A DNA stretch of 26,523 bases. Origin: Lingula anatina. Taxonomy: Eukaryota; Brachiopoda; Lingulata; Lingulida; Lingulidae. Position 1 is the stretch's first letter, and each line of letters begins with the position of its first letter. Below, piece after piece: positions 1 to 9,505 of this stretch. The stretch covers positions 280,463-306,985 of the forward strand of contig NW_019773670.1 of assembly GCF_001039355.2 (NCBI RefSeq). The letters run 5' to 3'. Made by a program: the position numbers and the translations under genes. Below the pieces are notes generated by a model, which was not told where the DNA came from, did no database searches, and saw nothing but the letters and a program-made list of their open reading frames with translations.

Positions 1-22
1 TCTTGTCTGATCAGACTACTAA

Positions 23-691
23 CACCCTGAGCTTCAGAGATAACTTGACACTAACCTCTTCACAATAGCCTATCTTCATCGTGTCAAGTTACCTCTGACC
101 ACATTAGATTGCCCCCGCCGCCCGCCAATCAAATTTAAAGCCCGCACTCAATGACTCATTGAACGATCTAGCCAATGAACGCGAACGAGTCAAAGCGCGC
201 TTTGTTGAAATCCGGACCAATCAGAGATAAGGCTCAATATCAGGGACTTGCCGTAACCTGTGGTCAGCACGCAAAATACATCATCCCTCAGTAGATAATG
301 ATGCAGGGCCTCAAACTGCTCTGGTTTCAATTCCGATATACTCATATTTTGCAAAGAATCAAGAGATAACTTAACACATTATTTTACGTAGTCACTCGTA
401 GGAGACGCCATGCTTTCTTTGTGTACGGTTATGCACTCGGAACTACTCGGATGTCTCCGCACTCGACAATAACTTTGTTGTTAGTATGGAGCTTGCGGAA
501 TCAGCCGAGGATTACCGATTGACGGTCAACCAATCAGCGTTTTCACCAAAGTTTGGTGAAAAATTTTGAAACTTGGATTCGATTGGCTTATATAAACTAG
601 GTCAAACTATTTTCGTCAGAGGTAACTTGACACGATGAAGATAGGCTGTTGTGAAGAGGTTAGTGTCAAGTTATCTCTGAAGCTCAGGGTG
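23..691. mobile_element. Non-autonomous DNA transposon with 77-bp TIRs and 8-bp TSD
   Basis: The ends 23-99 and 615-691 are inverted copies of each other, matching at 76 of 77 positions and beginning CACCCTGAG / ending CTCAGGGTG. They are flanked by the direct repeat ACTACTAA at 15-22 and 692-699. The unoccupied site survives in the second receptor copy at 3530-3560, where the flanks join directly, so the boundaries are firm. Each TIR is itself a foldback: 35-51 and 81-97 are inverted copies with one mismatch, and a third copy of that motif lies inside at 362-377. Eight-bp duplications occur in hAT, P, Merlin and some other superfamilies. A 9-bp reading (GACTACTAA) would fit Mutator-like elements, so I do not assign a superfamily. 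It lies in an intron or upstream sequence of the scavenger-receptor gene. Confidence 0.93.
190..345 (-). pseudogene. RecQ-like helicase N-terminal fragment inside the transposon
   Basis: On the minus strand an ATG at 345 opens 51 codons ending in TGA at 190. Residues 5-14 (ELKPEQFEAL) resemble the Q-motif of SF2/RecQ helicases, with Gln10. Residues 27-36 (LTTGYGKSLI) are a good Walker A motif, with Lys33 and Ser34, at the usual distance from the Q-motif. After about residue 37 the resemblance stops and the frame closes, so only motifs 0 and I remain; DEAH and the later motifs are absent. This looks like an internally deleted derivative of a larger element, or a captured exon. The assignment rests on motifs I recognise by eye. 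Confidence 0.6.
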
Positions 692-699
692 ACTACTAA

Positions 700-1149
700 A
701 GACTTCTGTGAAAACAGAAATTTGTGTTGTGATGAGGTGTTCAGACTTCTGTGATGCTCTGTTGCATTTCAGGCACTTGCATCGCTGGTTGTTCAACCAG
801 TTTATTTGATGCATGGTGCTGACTGGTTTGATTTCTGTTCTGTAATAGCTAACTTCCCTCGATCCTTACTGAAACATATTACCATAATAATTATGGATTG
901 TCATGATGTACTCGTGCCATATTTGCAGAGAGCTGGTATTTCTTTTGTCTTCTAAAAAGAAGTTGGTGGGTAGGAAAAAGCAAAAGGATTTCTTTTGGTG
1001 CACACTAAATTTAACCGGGCAGCCCTCATTATTGAGTTAACAAGAGTGATACAAAGTTTGTAAATATGACTTCTCTTCATTTCATCTGATGTCTTCACGT
1101 GAATAAACAGTCCTGATTCACCTTCTCAAAATTCACCTTCCCTTTTCAG
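700..1149 (+). other. Intron of scavenger-receptor copy 1
   Basis: This stretch runs from the transposon to the first visible receptor exon and matches 3551-4002 of copy 2 with small indels. It ends in the splice acceptor CTTTTCAG before 1150. I see no coding signal in it. Confidence 0.7.
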
Positions 1150-2945
1150 GCCAGCCTGCCATTGTATCACTACCTCATTTTTACCAAGGTGACCAGTCTC
1201 TTGTCGATGCATTCGACGGCTTACATCCGACCAAAGACGTCCATCAAACATTCCTTGATGTAGAGCCTGTAAGTTTTAATTATTATAAATTATTATTATT
1301 ATTTTAAATAGTGATTAAGCACACATAAAGCTTACTATCAGTATCTGGCATTACTTCCAGATTGTAATGAAAAAGGGTAACAATCCATCACTGTAAGTAA
1401 GTAATTGTTGTATTTATTTTAGTACACTGGTGCACTGTTGCGTGCTTCAAAGCGACTTCAGGTTAACATATGGCTACAAAAAATATCAAGGTTTACGTAA
1501 GTTCAATTCATCTTTTCAGTTTCTGATACCACCAGAATACATGAATGTCTCTGTAAAGACAGATAATGTGTTGGATGCAGTTAAATATTTTTTTCAACAT
1601 AACAAAATCTTAACTACATTTGCATGACTTTTTCAACCGTAAACACATAGTATACAAAATAGAAAAGTGAATTATGCAAATTGTTTATTTCATATTTTTA
1701 GGGAAACAGATCACCTGCCTGATTTTCTACCATTCCCAGTAATGTGGTTGAATGAGGTTAGTTCTCATCAATTACATTAAAGATTATGAATGTTGTTGTT
1801 GGCAATTGATTAGTTGAAATATATTTAAACAGTTACTCTTTGAAAATAATAATTTTAGTTACTGTTCATATCTTACAAGATTAAAAGTATCCTTTAAGAG
1901 ACTTTCAGCCATATCTTAAAGATTATGAATGTTGTTGTTGGCAATTGATTAGTTGAAATATTTTTAAACAGTTACTCTTTGAAAATAATAATTTTAGTAA
2001 CTGTTCATATCTTGGACACACATTGTCAGATTTGTTTTCATAGCAAATGCTGAGTTTCATATTAAAGAGTCTTTTTATCCTGAATATCGTTTTTTCTTCA
2101 CATCTTATTTTAGAAATCCACATGCTTCATTAAATATTTACCAGTTGGTTTTTTAATTCTTCTAGAGTGCCTTAGTTGAAGAATCTACAGCAGATGAGCT
2201 AAAAAGTCAGCTGTTAACAGTGATAAAAGTGTCCCAAGGTGGGGAATATGCAGTTATAGCTATAGGGTCCATTATGGTCCTAGTGGTGATATGCATCGCT
2301 ATCTTTAGGTGTCAGAGACAGCGGGTAAGATTTCACAATGGGAGGAAACTACTGATTTGCAGCATATTTAGGATTATGCCTGATTTCAGGCTTTTCAGTC
2401 TTCATTTTAACCTTTTTTCATATAACCTATATGTGATGAGAAATTGCAAACTACATTTTCAGTATTTTCAATTTTTTACAACCTTAACCCATGAATTACT
2501 CAAACTCAAAAATCCATTTATATGCATGTACATTGTTTGTATTTTTCTCACTGGCTCATTGTGGTGTAAAGAAAAATGGTTAGCGATTTTGATAGATTTC
2601 TACATTGTTTGTTAAACTGAAGACAGGCAGGTTTAAAGCAGTAAGCCAATGGATGTTTTGTAAAAAAAAATAATCAGTAATTGTAGTCACCCAGAAATAT
2701 TGACACATTTTAGATATTTCATGTGTTAACATTGACTTTTTATCTCTGTCCAAGGAGTAACAATAGTAGTAACATTCTCAAAGATAATGACACATTTTAG
2801 ATATTCCATCTGTTAACATTGACTTTTTTCGCTGCCCTAGGATGACCAGCTTCTCCATAGTGTTAACACAGATGACAGGTCAGATTATGGAGCAGTTGGT
2901 TCTCGAGAGAACACATACAACAATGGACACAGCACTCAGATGTGA
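1150..2945 (+). CDS. CD36/SCARB-type class B scavenger receptor, 3' exons (copy 1)
   Basis: Five exons are visible: 1150-1268, 1423-1496, 1702-1756, 2166-2324 and 2841-2945 (TGA 2943-2945). All have GT-AG borders and compatible phases; the first acceptor completes a codon begun upstream, probably Cys (xGC). They encode about 169 residues. The ectodomain end reads VSLPHFYQGDQ, then HQTFLDVEP, LRASKRLQVNIW and FPVMWLNE, the order found in the CD36/SCARB1/LIMP-2 family. One membrane segment follows (about GGEYAVIAIGSIMVLVVICI), with basic RCQRQR after it. The short tail contains DDQLL, which fits the DXXLL endosomal sorting motif, and YGAV, which fits YXXphi. The family binds lipids, lipoproteins or lysosomal cargo through the ectodomain; the ligand here cannot be inferred. 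The 5' exons lie outside the window. Confidence 0.9.
1777..2013 (+). repeat. 98-bp direct repeat in intron 3 of copy 1
   Basis: 1777-1874 is repeated at 1916-2013 with only a few mismatches (offset 139 bp). The corresponding intron of copy 2 has a single, more diverged version around 4669-4770 followed by about 180 bp of sequence missing from copy 1. Confidence 0.85.
2702..2828 (+). repeat. 40-bp direct repeat next to the last splice acceptor (copy 1)
   Basis: 2702-2741 and 2789-2828 are near-identical (a couple of mismatches), starting GACACATTTTAGATATT. The second unit supplies the T-rich tract just before the acceptor of the last exon (2841). The same pair is in copy 2 at 5681-5720 and 5768-5807. 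Confidence 0.85.
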
Positions 2946-3394
2946 CATTGGTGATGCAGATACTTGTTAATATATGGCTTTATTGGCACAAAAAATTGTA
3001 CAGTTTCAACTGTTAGTAGTTTATTAGAGAAAAAGAGTGAAAAGAAAAAGATGTGAAAAAAAATGAAATGGAACAATATTTTGTTTATTGCTCAGTTAAC
3101 ATACAGTATATCATTCAAAAATCGCATCAGAACAAGGATATCCTTCCATCTCATATTTGATATTGAGATATTGATGCTGTGATAGTCGAAGGTATTTGAC
3201 TCAAAAGTAGGCAGTGTGGACTGGTGACAAGTTTTCACTGCTGTAATTCAAGGATAGGATGCTGCTGTGTTGCAAATCAATATTAAAGTTGTAATCAGTT
3301 GAATATTTTTACACCAGTCTGTTGTCTAAATCAGAGACATTGTATTTGTTTTCATACAGTAAAAGTTGCAACTTACAATTCCCCCACCTGTAAT
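2946..3394 (+). other. Likely 3' UTR of receptor copy 1 and end of the duplicated unit
   Basis: This non-coding stretch after the stop matches copy 2 from 5925 to about 6350. It contains an ATTAAA at about 3281-3287 that could serve as a polyadenylation signal. Similarity to copy 2 ends next to the ambiguous base at 3395. Confidence 0.55.
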
Positions 3395-3395
3395 N
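3395..3395. other. Ambiguous base (N) at the junction of the two repeat units
   Basis: A single n sits exactly where copy 1 stops matching copy 2. The 135 bases after it (3396-3530) have no match in copy 1 within the window and lead into the start of the second unit. This is a possible assembly join. Confidence 0.7.
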
Positions 3396-4002
3396 TACCG
3401 AAGGCCCCTTCTACTCTTTCCCCCTGGGAAACAGTCCCGCACAAAATGGCGCGAACTGCGCATGCTCACGATTTCGTGGAAAAGACTCTATTAACTTGAA
3501 AGCTAAACATCCCAGAAGTGCAGATTGAATCTTGTCTGATCAGACTACTAACGACTTCTGTGAAATCAGAAATTAGGGTTGCTATGTGATGATTAGACTT
3601 CAATGATGCTCCATTGCATTTTGCGCACTTGTATCGCTGGTTGATCAACCAGTTTATCTGTTGGTGCTGACTGGTTTGATTTCTGATCTGTAATAGCTAA
3701 CTTCCCTCGATCCTTACTGAAACATGTTACCATAATAATTATGGATTGTCATAATGAATACTATAGTGCCATATTTGCAGAGAACTGGCATTTTTTGTTT
3801 TCTAAAAAGATGTTGGTGGGTAGGAAAAATGAAAGGACTTTTTTTGATGCACACTGAATTTAAATGGGCAGCCCTCATTATTGACTTAGCAAGAGTCATA
3901 CAAAGAAGGGTTGACCTAACTGGTTTGTATTTATGACTTCTGATGTCATCATGTAAATAAACAGTCCTGATTCACCACTCAGAATTCACCTTCCCTTTTC
4001 AG
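3396..4002 (+). other. Start of the second unit: unique spacer, then intron
   Basis: 3396-3530 is unique, with a GC-rich patch around 3446-3470 (ATGGCGCGAACTGCGCATGC) that resembles an NRF1-type site. From 3531 (CTTGTCTGATCAGACTACTAA) onward it matches the window start, without the transposon. The receptor's upstream exons are not here. Confidence 0.6.
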
Positions 4003-5924
4003 GCCAGCCTGCCATTGTATCACTACCTCATTTTTACCAAGGTGACCAGTCTCTTGTCGATGCATTCGACGGTTTACATCCGACCAAAGACGTCCATCAA
4101 ACATTCCTTGATGTAGAGCCTGTAAGTTTCAATTATTATAAATTATTATTATTATTATTATTTTAAATATAATTATTTGCAACAGTACCTTTCATTATTT
4201 CCACACAAATATTATACTGAATACTTCCACACAAATAAGCTTACCATCAGTACCTGTTATTACTTCCAGATAATAATGAAAAAGATCAGAGTAACAATCC
4301 ATCACTGTTGTATTTATTTTAGTACACTGGTGCACTGTTGCGTGCTTCAAAGCGACTTCAGGTTAACATATGGCTACAAAAAATATCAAGGTTTACGTAA
4401 GTTCAGTTCATCTTTTTAGTTTCTAATACCATCAGAATACATGAATGTCTCTGTAAAGACAGATAATGTGTTGTGATGCAGTTAAATAATTATTCTTCAA
4501 CAGAACAAATTTTTAGTGCGTTTGCATGACTCTTTCAACTGTAAACACATCTATGATAAGGGGATTATGCAAATTGTTTATTTCATATTTTCAGGGAAAC
4601 AGATCACTTGCCTGATTTTCTACCATTCCCAGTCATGTGGTTAAATGAGGTTAGTTCTCATCAATTATATGAAAGATTATGAAAGTTGGCAATAGATAAA
4701 ATGAAATATTTTCAAATTGTTACTCTTTTAAATTAATAATTTAGTAACTGTTCATACTGTATCTTGCAAGGTTAAAAGTATCCTTGAAGGGACTTTAAGC
4801 CATATCTTATTTTTTTGTGGAAAAAACTTCTTTTATCCTTGCTGTGGGATTGATGCTTTGCACTATTTCTTTAATTTTTTAAATGAATCCCATCTGGGAT
4901 TTTTCTACCAAATTACATTTTTCTTTAAATGAATTAATTCCTCCTACTTATAAATCATTGCCCAACCCATCTAGATTGTGTAGTAGTAAAGTTGAACACA
5001 CATCATCAGATTTGTTTTCATAGCAAATGCTGAGTTTCATATTAAAGAGTCTTTTTATCCTGAATATCGTTTTTTCTTCACATCTTATTTTAGAAATTCA
5101 CGTGCTTCATTAAATATTTACCAGTTGGTTTTTTAATTCTCCTAGAGTGCCTTAGTTGAAGAATCTACAGCAGATGAGCTAAAAAGTCAGCTGTTAACAG
5201 TGATAAAAGTATCCCAAGGTGGGGAATATGCATTTATAGCTATAGGGTCCATTATGGTCCTAGTGGTGATATGCATCGCTATCTTTAGGTGTCAGAGACA
5301 GCGGGTAAGATTTCACAATGGGAGGAAACTACTGATTTGCAGCATATTTAGGATTACGCCTGATTTTAGGCTTTTCAGTCTTCATTTTAACCTTTTTTCA
5401 TATAACCTATATGCGATGAGAAATTGCAAACTACATTTTCAGTATTTTCAATTTTTTACAACCTTAACCCATGAATTACTCAAACTCAAAAATCCATTTA
5501 TATGCATGTACATTGTTTGTATTTTTCTCACTGGCTCATTGTGGTGTAAAGAAAAATGGTAATCGATTTTGATAGATTTCTACGTTGTTTGTTAGACTGA
5601 AGACAGGCAGGTTTTAAGCAGTAAGCCAATGGATGTTTTGTAAAAAAAATAATCAGTAATTGTAGTCACCCAGAAATATTGACACATTTTAGATATTTCA
5701 TGTGTTAACATTGACTTTTTATCTCTGTCCAAGGAGTAACAACAGTAGTAACATTCTCAAAGATAATGACACATTTTAGATATTCCATCTGTTAACATTG
5801 ACTTTTTTCGCTGCCCTAGGATGACCAGCTTCTCCATAGTGTTAACACAGATGACAGATCAGATTATGGAGCAGTTGGTTCTCGAGAGAACACATACAAC
5901 AATGGACACAGCACTCAGATGTGA
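4003..5924 (+). CDS. CD36/SCARB-type scavenger receptor, 3' exons (copy 2, lacks 5' exons)
   Basis: Exons 4003-4121, 4323-4396, 4595-4649, 5146-5304 and 5820-5924 match copy 1 exactly in length, phase and splice sites. Over 512 exonic bases I count seven differences. Six are silent; one changes Val to Phe at the start of the membrane segment (EYAVIA to EYAFIA). No first exon, start codon or earlier ectodomain exon fits between the stop of copy 1 (2945) and 4003. As laid out here, copy 2 can be expressed only as an alternative 3' end of the upstream gene, as a relic, or not at all if it is an allelic copy placed in tandem by the assembly. The intact frame and silent changes argue against a long-dead relic. 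Confidence 0.85.
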
Positions 5925-7038
5925 CATTGGTGATGCAGATACTTGTTAATATATGGCTTTATTGGCACAAAAAATTGTACAGTTTCAACTGTTAGTAGTT
6001 TATAAGAGAAAAACAGTGAAAAGAAAAAAATGTGAAAAAAATTTGTTTATTGCTCAGTTAACACACAGTATATCATTCAAAAATCGCATCAGAACAAGGA
6101 TATCCTTCCATCTCATATTTGATATTGAGATATTGATGCTGTGATAGTCAAAGGTATTTGACCCAAAAGAAGGCAGTGTGGATTGGTGACAAGTTTTCAC
6201 TGCTGTAATTCAAGGATAGGATGCTGCTGTGTTGCAAATCAATATTAAAGTTGTAATCAGTTGAACGTTTTTACACCAGTCTGTTGTCTAAATCAGAGAC
6301 ATTGTATTTGTTTTCATACAGTAAAAGTTGCAACTTAAAATTCTCCCACCTGTGATTTCTCTTACTGTTACTTTTTAGTAGACTAAGTTAAGATGCCTAT
6401 AATATGTATGATCTCTTGTGAAATTAATACTGCTGTCTCATTTGGAGATATTTTTTAATTTGTCATTAATTCATTTACCAGATAATCAGGTAATTTTACA
6501 GATTTTTTCAAACAAAATAGTTATAAAAATTTAACAACTTATCTAGAATCCCAATGCTCATGCAAAATAGATTATTGCTATGGTATGCATATCTGTGTCA
6601 TTTATATTTGTACAACATGATTTAGTTTTTTCTTTTAATCTTTGCAATTTTTACTTTCAAATGTCAGTAATGAAAATACATGTACTTAGTCTACTGTAGA
6701 CTACATGTAGTAGACAAGGCATGAACATGGGTGGGTCTGGTATTGTGTTTACAGTATAACTGTATAGATATCAGCAAAGTATTTTTGTTTATAAAATATA
6801 GATTACAAAAAAAAGTCTGATGTATTTTGTAAGCACTGAACATTTAAGAATGCATTTTCAAGTGCTCTTAGAAAAAAAGTTGTATTAACAAAGATTTGAT
6901 GATTATGCATTTTAGTAATCTTACCAGTATTTGCAGTCATTATCTTTGTATAGTGCAATTATAGTAATGTGCAAAAGTGAACAAAACTGAAGTGTTTGTA
7001 TGTGTTTGAAATTTTACTTTGTTAAAGAATACAGTTAA

Positions 7039-7106
7039 TTTTTGGTCAAGGAAATGGGGCGAAGGAAAAATACAGTATGCAGAATAAGCATTTCCTTGAT
7101 CAAAAA
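7039..7106. repeat. Short hairpin in the intergenic region
   Basis: 7039-7056 and 7089-7106 are inverted copies matching at 17 of 18 positions, separated by 32 bases. It could fold into a simple stem-loop. No function is evident. Confidence 0.6.
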
Positions 7107-7348
7107 TCTTCGGGATAGAACAAAGCAAGGACCAGTAATTTGGCATCCAGAAAAGGCCTGAGATTGTCGACTCTGAAAAGATACTGTTGATGTCTTCCTG
7201 TTAGTAGTGAGATATTTAATATACATTTTCAATTTAAATTTATTCCAGAACTTATTTATTAGTAGAAGCAAAGGAGAAATGAGTTTTCAAGATGCTATAC
7301 ATTCTACAACAGTATATCATTTGATAGCATTTTGTAACCAGGATATTA

Positions 7349-7354
7349 AATAAA
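7349..7354 (+). promoter_or_regulatory. Possible polyadenylation signal AATAAA
   Basis: Canonical hexamer about 1.4 kb after the stop of receptor copy 2 and 370 bp before NXT1. It could end a long receptor 3' UTR, but the distance makes this uncertain. Confidence 0.3.
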
Positions 7355-7697
7355 TATGTTTGAAGTTTTTTCTTGCTATTTTGAGCGAATTATTTTTTTA
7401 TTCACAAAACAAATTGTCCCATTTCTAGTCTAAATTTTAGAAAACTGGAAAATACTTTGAAAGGCAACACCTTACTACCGAACTTTCTTTTTTTTTTTAC
7501 TTAAAAAAATATCGGTTTAGTTTGCGCAAAAAAAGGTCTTAAAATGCATCACAGCTACACGAGTGAAGTTGACTGCATTTACACCTTTCGCCTTTATTGT
7601 TAACAATCCGGAGATTCTAATTCAACCATGCCTGGTGTGCTTCGAAGCTGTTCAAGGAGGTCTATATTTAGCAACACGTGGGGATTCCGCCAGCATC

Positions 7698-7719
7698 GTC
7701 ACGTGACGTCGGCAAAATG
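7698..7719 (+). promoter_or_regulatory. NXT1 proximal promoter: E-box/CRE palindrome and YY1-like start
   Basis: 7698-7707 is the perfect palindrome GTCACGTGAC (a CACGTG E-box), overlapping TGACGTC at 7704-7710, a CRE-like half site. The start codon lies in AAAATGGCG, which resembles a YY1 site. There is no TATA box nearby, which fits a broadly expressed gene. Motif matches only. Confidence 0.4.
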
Positions 7720-9200
7720 GCGACCGATTTGCAGGTGAGCACGTCTTTGTGAATAACCCATTACTCTGACTTACTTCGATCAATTATTTGCTATATCCAT
7801 ATCTATAAGAGGAAGTTAAACTCGTGCATCTTGCCACAGGACCAATTTATGTAATTTGATTCAAGATAACGTTTCCAGTAGATCATTGAATGACTTGGAA
7901 AAGGAGACTACGAGGGAAATGTTGTTGAAGCAAGGGGGGGCATGGTTAAACACACTTTTTATGTACTTTTTATGTTGTGCTTGTTGTTAAAGAAGAAGCA
8001 CTGTATATTGACATGTTCATGCATACAGTACATGTGAGTGACTAGAGCAAATCATTTTGTGTGAGTTGCTGGAGTCGTCCTCTACCTGTCTGTCCCACTC
8101 CCTCCCCTCTCCCCTCTCCCCTCTCCACCTCCAACACAATGCCCTCTCATCTCAAAATGTATAACACACGTTGCATATTAGGTACTCCGTACGTTTCAGA
8201 TTGTATATTCTGCTGATAACTCCAAAATAAAGAAAATTTCATTCAAATTTATTTTTAAAAGAGGCACTAAAATAATTACTTGAAGCTCATAACAAAAAAC
8301 ACAAAACCAAAATTTAGAATATATTTTATGCTTTACATGAATCCAGAAATAAAAGTAATGGGGTAGTGAAAAAATGGACAGAAGGGCCCCATTACTTTTA
8401 TTTCTGGATTCATTTAAAGTATTAGAATATATTCTAAATTTTGGCTGAAAAATTAAAAATTTAGCTGGTAGATTTTCAGCTTTATATTTACCAGATATAC
8501 CTGACAGCATGTGGTTGTTTTAATTTTCAGGATCCAAAGTTCCGGATAGATCAGGCCAGCCAAGCAGGTCAGGAGTTCGCCAAGCTCTACTATGAAACGT
8601 TTGACAAAAGAAGGACGGTATGTGTGTTTTTGCAATGGATTTAAATGTAGTATCAGTATTTCCTTGTTTTGCCCTCATTACCTTTAGCTCTCTCTCTCTC
8701 TGTGTTTGTGTGTGTGTGTGTGTGTATGTGTGTATGTGTATTAATGGAAATTAAGATAGTGTGTCACATGCCCAGTCTGAACATTTGTCTCAAAATAACT
8801 CTTTTTACAAATTACATAACTAACCTTATTGTGGGTTTCATCTTTTACGGGGCATATTATACAGTTATCATATATCTTCATCATACATTATTTTCATCTC
8901 TCAATTTCTATTTTCTCTTGGAGTGCAATTTTCTTTCTTCCAGTTGCTGCCTAAACTGTACTTGCCCTCAGCTACTATGGTGTGGCAGGGGAACCCAGTT
9001 AGTGGGATGGATGCCATTGCCAAATTCCAGGAAAGCCTGCCTACTAGTGAGGTGTCCCTAGAATCAGTAGACTGCCAGCCTCTGCCAGGTATAATCACAA
9101 TTATTAAATTTTCATAGAGTAGGTTTGGATGATAAATGGTCTCATGGATATTGTTGAAGAATGATGGTGTAGATAGCTTTTTTCTTAAAAGTTGCCTGTG

Positions 9201-9246
<46 letters not shown>

Positions 9247-9494
9247 TCGGAAATGCCATCACTGATCTTTTAACTATCACAGTGATATTTATTTGTGTTT
9301 TTTATTGGCTTCCAGATAGCGTAACTCAAGGGCAGACCAGTATCCTAGTTTCCACATGTGGAGCTGTAACATTTCATGGAAATCCTATCAGAACTTTTAC
9401 CCAGAGTTTTATGTTGACTGTTCACAAGACTGATGAAAGCAAGGCTATCAGTTGGAAAATAGCCAGTGACTGCTTTAGGTTACAGGATTCTTGA
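7717..9494 (+). CDS. nxt1: NTF2-related export protein (NXT1/NXT2, p15)
   Basis: Four coding exons: 7717-7734, 8531-8617, 8944-9088 and 9316-9494 (TGA 9492-9494). All have GT-AG borders, and they encode 142 residues, the usual family length. The protein begins MATDLQ. Exon 2 gives the first NTF2-fold helix (EFAKLYYETFDKRR). Exon 3 gives LYLPSATMVWQGNPVSG and the VDCQPL strand. Exon 4 gives the sheet and the characteristic end WKIASDCFRLQDS. NXT1 forms the heterodimer with NXF1/TAP that carries mRNA through nuclear pores. The start was chosen because it opens the only frame joining to exon 2 and its length fits the family. The vertebrate NXT1/NXT2 split cannot be applied to this gene, so the symbol means the family. 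Confidence 0.95.
8093..8132 (+). repeat. Pyrimidine-only tract in NXT1 intron 1
   Basis: Repeats of a CCCCTCT unit within a long C/T tract. The minus strand has several G4 runs (GGGGAGA units), so it could form a G-quadruplex or triplex. Confidence 0.75.
8307..8444. repeat. Foldback (MITE-like) hairpin in NXT1 intron 1
   Basis: 8307-8363 and 8387-8444 are long inverted copies (about 57 bases, a few mismatches and a one-base indel) around a 23-base spacer. The transcript could fold into one long stem. I see no clear target duplication, so it may be a decayed MITE or an inverted duplication. Confidence 0.85.
8689..8741 (+). repeat. (CT)n/(TG)n microsatellite in NXT1 intron 2
   Basis: A CT run followed by TG repeats with a few TATG interruptions, shortly after exon 2. 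Confidence 0.9.
9202..9245 (+). repeat. (TG)22 microsatellite in NXT1 intron 3
   Basis: An uninterrupted TG dinucleotide run of about 44 bases, 70 bases before the acceptor of the last exon. Confidence 0.95.
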
Positions 9495-9499
9495 TGAGG

Positions 9500-9505
9500 A
9501 ATAAA
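9500..9505 (+). promoter_or_regulatory. AATAAA close to the NXT1 stop
   Basis: Canonical hexamer only 6 bases after the stop codon. Others occur downstream (about 9786, 9968 and 10093), so the used polyadenylation site is uncertain. Confidence 0.3.

Larger units (their letters stand above)
5925..7716 (+). other. 3' UTR and intergenic region between receptor and NXT1
   Basis: 5925-6350 matches the sequence after copy 1. From 6351 on the sequence is unique, AT-rich and without convincing coding signal. It contains an AATAAA at 7349-7354 and a short hairpin at 7039-7106. The last part (about 7600-7716) becomes less AT-rich as it approaches the NXT1 start. Confidence 0.6.

Noticed and set aside
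2220-2615. 131-codon frame continuing past the receptor's membrane exon
   Set aside because: It is the exon 2166-2324 read through its own donor (GTAAGA) into the intron. The family and the next exon show that splicing is expected.
8669-9061. 130-codon frame with repeated Val/Cys
   Set aside because: It reads through a TG microsatellite and runs out of frame across the real third exon of NXT1.
8669-9245. CRISPR-like or satellite array
   Set aside because: The repeats here are simple dinucleotides without spacers, and the genome is eukaryotic.
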